Origin: Vibrio natriegens NBRC 15636 = ATCC 14048 = DSM 759
GTDB taxonomy: Bacteria > Pseudomonadota > Gammaproteobacteria > Enterobacterales > Vibrionaceae
Direction: 5' to 3'
DNA: 64,000 nucleotides
Assembly (NCBI RefSeq): GCF_035621455.1
Contig: NZ_CP141822.1
Coordinates: 2,666,001-2,730,000, forward strand
Position 1 is the first letter of the stretch. Each line of letters opens with the position of its first letter. Positions 60,944 to 64,000 of the stretch are shown piece after piece. The position numbers and the translations under genes are program-made. The notes beneath the pieces were generated by a model. The model did no database searches. It was given only the letters and a program-made list of their open reading frames with translations, and was not told where the DNA came from.

Positions 60944-61231
60944 ATGCAAATCAATATTCAAGGCCATCACGTTGATCTTACCGATTCAATGCAAGACTAT
61001 GTTCAAACTAAGTTTCAGAAGCTCGAAAGATTCTTCGACCATATAAATCAGGTCCACGTTGTACTAAAAGTTGAAAAATTAACTCAAATCGCGGAAGCTA
61101 CGCTCCACGTAAATCAAGGTGAAATCCACGCGTCAGCTGATGACGAAAATATGTATGCCGCGATCGATTCGCTGGTAGATAAACTGGTTCGCCAACTTAA
61201 CAAGCACAAAGAAAAACTACACAGTCATTAA
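60944..61231 (+). CDS. hpf: Ribosome hibernation factor HPF (short form)
   Basis: 95 aa. M-Q-I-N-I-Q-G-H-H-V-D-L-T and the S-A-D-D-E-N-M-Y-A-A-I-D region near 65-76 are characteristic. The short form promotes 100S ribosome dimers in stationary phase with RMF. Follows rpoN by 23 bases and ptsN after two. Confidence 0.95.
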   Translation: MQINIQGHHVDLTDSMQDYVQTKFQKLERFFDHINQVHVVLKVEKLTQIAEATLHVNQGEIHASADDENMYAAIDSLVDKLVRQLNKHKEKLHSH

Positions 61232-61233
61232 TC

Positions 61234-61680
61234 ATGCAACTGAGCGAAATACTGTCATTGGACTGCACGAAAAGTGCAGTCCACTGTACAAGTAAAAAAC
61301 GAGCCCTTGAAATGATCAGCCGCATCGTCGCCGATCATACGGGTCAAGATTCTACCGAACTGTTCGAGTGCATGCTCAACAGAGAGAAAATGGGCAGTAC
61401 TGGTATCGGAAACGGTATTGCTATTCCGCACGCAAGAATGCAATCAAGCGATAAAGCCGTTGCTGTGCTTCTTCAATGTGATGAAGCGATTGAATTTGAT
61501 GCGATCGATAATCGTCCTGTCGATTTACTTTTTGCACTCCTTGTACCAGAAGAACAGTGCAAAGAGCATCTCAAGACTCTATCCTCTATGGCAGAGCGTC
61601 TGAGCGACAAGCAAGTACTCAAGTTGTTGCGCAATGCTCAAAGTGATCAAGAACTTTACGACATCATGATTCACCAATAA
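61234..61680 (+). CDS. ptsN: Nitrogen-PTS EIIA protein PtsN
   Basis: 148 aa EIIA-Ntr. Phosphorylatable His in G-I-A-I-P-H-A-R-M near residue 66. Phospho-acceptor of the PtsP-NPr-PtsN chain; regulates potassium transport and other processes. Start ATG 61234 two bases after hpf. Confidence 0.96.
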   Translation: MQLSEILSLDCTKSAVHCTSKKRALEMISRIVADHTGQDSTELFECMLNREKMGSTGIGNGIAIPHARMQSSDKAVAVLLQCDEAIEFDAIDNRPVDLLFALLVPEEQCKEHLKTLSSMAERLSDKQVLKLLRNAQSDQELYDIMIHQ

Positions 61681-61695
61681 GCAGGACAATTAACC

Positions 61696-62559
61696 ATGCG
61701 ACTAATCGTTGTAAGCGGGCATTCCGGTGCGGGCAAGAGTATTGCGCTGCGTGTACTGGAAGACTTAGGTTACTACTGCGTTGATAACTTGCCAGTCAAT
61801 TTGCTTGACGCATTTGTTCAGTCCGTTGCCGATAGCAAACAGAACGTTGCGGTGAGTATCGATATCCGCAACATTCCTAAAAAGCTCAAAGAATTCACAG
61901 GGACACTGGAAAAGCTCAAACAAGAGTTAGACGTGACCATGCTATTCTTAGATGCGGATAAGGAAACGCTACTTAAACGCTACAGTGAAACCCGTCGTAT
62001 CCATCCCCTGTCACTTGGCAATGAATCGCTCTCGCTTGATCAAGCTATCGAACGAGAAAAAGAGATTTTGAGGCCACTTAAAACTCATGCGGATTTGGTA
62101 CTTAATAGTAGTGGACAGTCGCTGCATGAGTTGAGTGAGACGGTTCGCATGCGAGTTGTGGCGCGCGAAAGCAAAGGGCTGGTGATGGTATTTGAATCTT
62201 TTGGGTTCAAATATGGCCTGCCTTCCGATGCCGATTATGTCTTTGATGTGCGATTTTTACCTAACCCACACTGGGAGCCGGGACTACGCCCATATACGGG
62301 TTTAGATGCCCCGATCGCCGCGTTTTTAGAACAGCATCAATCTGTCCTCGATCTAAAGCATCAAATAGAGAGCTTTATTGAGAATTGGCTTCCGCTGTTA
62401 GAAAAGAATAATCGCAGCTACCTCACTGTCGCCATAGGTTGTACGGGAGGGAAACACCGCTCGGTGTACCTGACACAACAAATCGGTGAGTACTTCGCGA
62501 AGAAGGGACACAAAGTGCAGATTCGTCATACCTCACTAGAAAAAAATGCTAAGGAGTAA
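61696..62559 (+). CDS. rapZ: RNase adapter protein RapZ
   Basis: 287 aa. Walker [10 protein letters not shown] near 7-15; D-V-R-F-L-P-N-P-H near 190-198; C-terminal G-C-T-G-G-K-H-R near 254-261 with RNA-binding residues. In enterics RapZ targets the small RNA GlmZ for RNase E cleavage and so controls glmS and amino-sugar supply. The stop codon falls in the AAGGAGTAA that is also the npr ribosome-binding site. Confidence 0.96.
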   Translation: MRLIVVSGHSGAGKSIALRVLEDLGYYCVDNLPVNLLDAFVQSVADSKQNVAVSIDIRNIPKKLKEFTGTLEKLKQELDVTMLFLDADKETLLKRYSETRRIHPLSLGNESLSLDQAIEREKEILRPLKTHADLVLNSSGQSLHELSETVRMRVVARESKGLVMVFESFGFKYGLPSDADYVFDVRFLPNPHWEPGLRPYTGLDAPIAAFLEQHQSVLDLKHQIESFIENWLPLLEKNNRSYLTVAIGCTGGKHRSVYLTQQIGEYFAKKGHKVQIRHTSLEKNAKE

Positions 62560-62561
62560 CG

Positions 62562-62837
62562 GTGGAATTAAGTCGCAAAGTATTGATCCAAAATCGTCTC
62601 GGCCTTCACGCGCGTGCCGCAGTAAAGCTAGTGGAACTGGCACAAAGTTTTGAAGCCGTCATCACCATTGATAACGAAGAAGACATCACCGCGACAGCTG
62701 ATAGTGTGATGGGACTTCTTATGCTTGAGTCGGCTCAAGGTCAATACGTCACGATTCATGCCGCTGGCGACCAAGCAGAACAAGCACTGGATGCGGTGTG
62801 TCTGCTCATTGAAGATAAGTTTGAAGAAGGTGAGTAA
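62562..62837 (+). CDS. npr: HPr-like phosphocarrier NPr
   Basis: 91 aa with a GTG start and AAGGAG 5 bases upstream. Phosphocarrier of the nitrogen PTS. Phosphorylated His16 in [10 protein letters not shown]; the A-D-S-V-M-G-L-L near 46-53 is typical of HPr folds. It follows rapZ with two bases between, and a terminator overlaps its stop. Confidence 0.95.
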   Translation: MELSRKVLIQNRLGLHARAAVKLVELAQSFEAVITIDNEEDITATADSVMGLLMLESAQGQYVTIHAAGDQAEQALDAVCLLIEDKFEEGE

Positions 62838-62852
62838 CACACTCACCTTTTA
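62827..62852 (+). terminator. Terminator overlapping the npr stop codon
   Basis: AAGGTGAGT/ACTCACCTT stem with a 5-base loop and short T-run. The npr TAA is part of its stem/loop. Confidence 0.8.
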
Positions 62853-63081
62853 TCTAATGTAATCAACAACTTCAAACCAAACCTTTCCAACTCCATTATC
62901 CTGAAGTAAGCAAACAACTTTGTGTTTGTCTTCAGTTTTAGTCATATCTCCTTCCGTTCTTTTACTGAGTTGCTTTCTTTTAGCAAATAATTTTGTTTAG
63001 TTTCACAAGTTGTTATTAAAAGGCGCCTAGAATTAAGTTATTATTCAACGCATTGTAAACATCAGGAATTGGGAGGAACGA

Positions 63082-64000
63082 ATGGCAGAGCAAATAGAAT
63101 TCGACCAAGCTCACCAAGCCCTCCAAGAAGTCACAGAAGCGTTGGAAAACGGACGCTTCGTCCATGTTCGCCGTCAGCTCCAGGACATGGAACCTGAGGA
63201 TATCGCTCACCTTTTAGAAGCGGCGCCACGTAAAAGCCGTGACGTGCTTTGGCAACTGACCGACCCTGAAGACTACGGTGAGATTCTTGACGAACTCAAC
63301 GAAGACGTCAAAGACAACCTTGTATCCAAAATGGCCCCTGAAGCGCTTGCTGAAGCAACAGAAGGCATGGATACCGATGACGTTGCTTACGTACTGCGTA
63401 GTTTGCCAGATGACCTCTCACGCGAAGTCCTATCCCAAATGGACTCAGCAGATCGTCTTCGCGTAGAAACGGCCCTTTCCTACCCCGAAGATACCGCTGG
63501 TGGTCTAATGAACACCGACGTTATCACTATCCGTGGTGACGTCGACGTCGATGTAGTCTTACGCTATCTACGCATGAAAGGCGAACTGCCAGAAGCAACA
63601 GATGCACTGTATGTCATTGATGAAGAAAGCAAACTGATTGGTGAACTGCCAATCACAATGCTTATCACGACCCAGCCTGATGTCAAAATTATCGACATTA
63701 TGGAAGACGCGGACGAAGCAATCACGGTGGATACCAGTGATTCTGATGTCGCGAGCCTGTTTGAACGTCGTAATTGGGTGTCGGCTCCAGTCGTGGATGA
63801 AAACCAACATCTCGTTGGCCGTATTACAATCGATGACGTGGTTGACGTTATTCGTGAAGACGCTGAACACTCGATGATGAGTATGGCGGGTATGGACGAT
63901 GATGAAGATACCTTCGCACCTGTCGTTAAATCTGCGCGCAAACGCAGTATTTGGTTGGGTGCCAATGTTCTCGCTGCACTAGCGGCGGCCTCTGTTTCTA
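63082..64000 (+). CDS. mgtE: Magnesium transporter MgtE, N-terminal part
   Basis: 306 codons visible before the window ends; the frame is still open. Ribosome-binding site GGGAGG 6-7 bases before the ATG. The MgtE N domain (about 1-130; helical pairs, E-D-I-A-H-L-L near 35) is followed by a CBS pair (about 135-255; Y-P-E-D-T-A-G-G-L-M-N-T near 133-144 and N-W-V-S-A-P-V near 230) and the linker to the transmembrane domain (S-I-W-L-G-A-N near 290). The N and CBS domains sense cytoplasmic Mg and gate the channel. The pore region lies outside the window. No M-box riboswitch was recognised in the 244 bases upstream. Confidence 0.93.
   Translation, partial: MAEQIEFDQAHQALQEVTEALENGRFVHVRRQLQDMEPEDIAHLLEAAPRKSRDVLWQLTDPEDYGEILDELNEDVKDNLVSKMAPEALAEATEGMDTDDVAYVLRSLPDDLSREVLSQMDSADRLRVETALSYPEDTAGGLMNTDVITIRGDVDVDVVLRYLRMKGELPEATDALYVIDEESKLIGELPITMLITTQPDVKIIDIMEDADEAITVDTSDSDVASLFERRNWVSAPVVDENQHLVGRITIDDVVDVIREDAEHSMMSMAGMDDDEDTFAPVVKSARKRSIWLGANVLAALAAASVS

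Noticed and set aside
62838..63081. Magnesium riboswitch (M-box) before mgtE
   Set aside because: The upstream 244 bases lack recognisable M-box motifs and terminator; only a normal ribosome-binding site is seen.

Overview
The window is a contiguous chromosomal segment from a gammaproteobacterium, almost certainly a Vibrio. The grounds are protein sequences and gene orders typical of vibrios (yqgE-ruvX-pilU/pilT-yggS-proC-yggT-yggU-DUF4426-rdgB-hemW, arcA-argF-pyrL-pyrBI, the mla/lpt/rpoN block), a Vibrio-like 16S rRNA gene, and dense tRNA arrays beside an rRNA operon. Species cannot be fixed by eye. No phage, plasmid, CRISPR or complete insertion sequence is visible. Most of the window is conserved core genome.

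Layout. 1-16.6 kb: end of endonuclease I, rsmE-gshB, a 267-bp MITE-like element, yqgE-ruvX, the type IV pilus retraction ATPases pilT/pilU (minus), the yggS-to-hemW run (PLP homeostasis, proline, nucleotide-pool cleaning, heme), glutaminase, a TRM11-like methylase with trmB, and mutY-yggX-mltC. 16.6-20.2 kb: two tRNA arrays (12 genes: Phe, Thr, Asn) with matching promoters, separated by a chemoreceptor gene. 20.2-27.3 kb: a non-coding stretch holding decayed tRNA-Asp/terminator repeats, then a minus-strand rRNA operon ordered 16S-Ile-Ala-23S-5S-Thr(GGT)-5S-Asp with tandem promoters. 27.3-34.5 kb: an HD-GYP c-di-GMP phosphodiesterase, two short-chain dehydrogenases, a BASS transporter, a tRNA-Leu(CAA) gene with decayed copies downstream, and DUF2254 and RDD membrane proteins. 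34.5-44.5 kb: lptFG, pepA-holC-valS, a DUF2061 gene behind a Fur-like box, a GNAT acetyltransferase, an orphan GH2-type sugar-binding protein and rraB. 44.5-50.5 kb: arcA, argF, the attenuated pyrL-pyrBI operon, ridA and plsC. 50.5-64 kb: murA-ibaG-mlaBCDEF (minus), diverging from yrbG-kdsD-lptCAB-rpoN-hpf-ptsN-rapZ-npr, and the start of mgtE.

Functional themes. The last 14 kb is an envelope block: phospholipid retrograde transport (Mla), LPS precursor synthesis (KdsD) and export (LptCAB, with LptFG elsewhere in the window), peptidoglycan (MurA) and nitrogen-PTS regulators that in relatives feed into envelope control. The arginine/pyrimidine block shares carbamoyl phosphate and ornithine carbamoyltransferase chemistry. 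The translation block (rRNA, 17 intact tRNAs, ValS, TrmB, RsmE, Hpf) is large.

The most unusual content is RNA-gene dynamics. There are two independent places where tandem [tRNA + terminator] units have decayed, leaving one intact copy next to its operon. There are two tRNA-Phe alleles with compensated acceptor-stem changes, and two divergent 5S copies separated by a terminator-like hairpin. Other points worth a look are the MITE-like element, the absence of kdsC from its usual place between kdsD and lptC, and predicted Fur sites at genes not usually linked to iron. I found no clear new defence or biosynthetic system.
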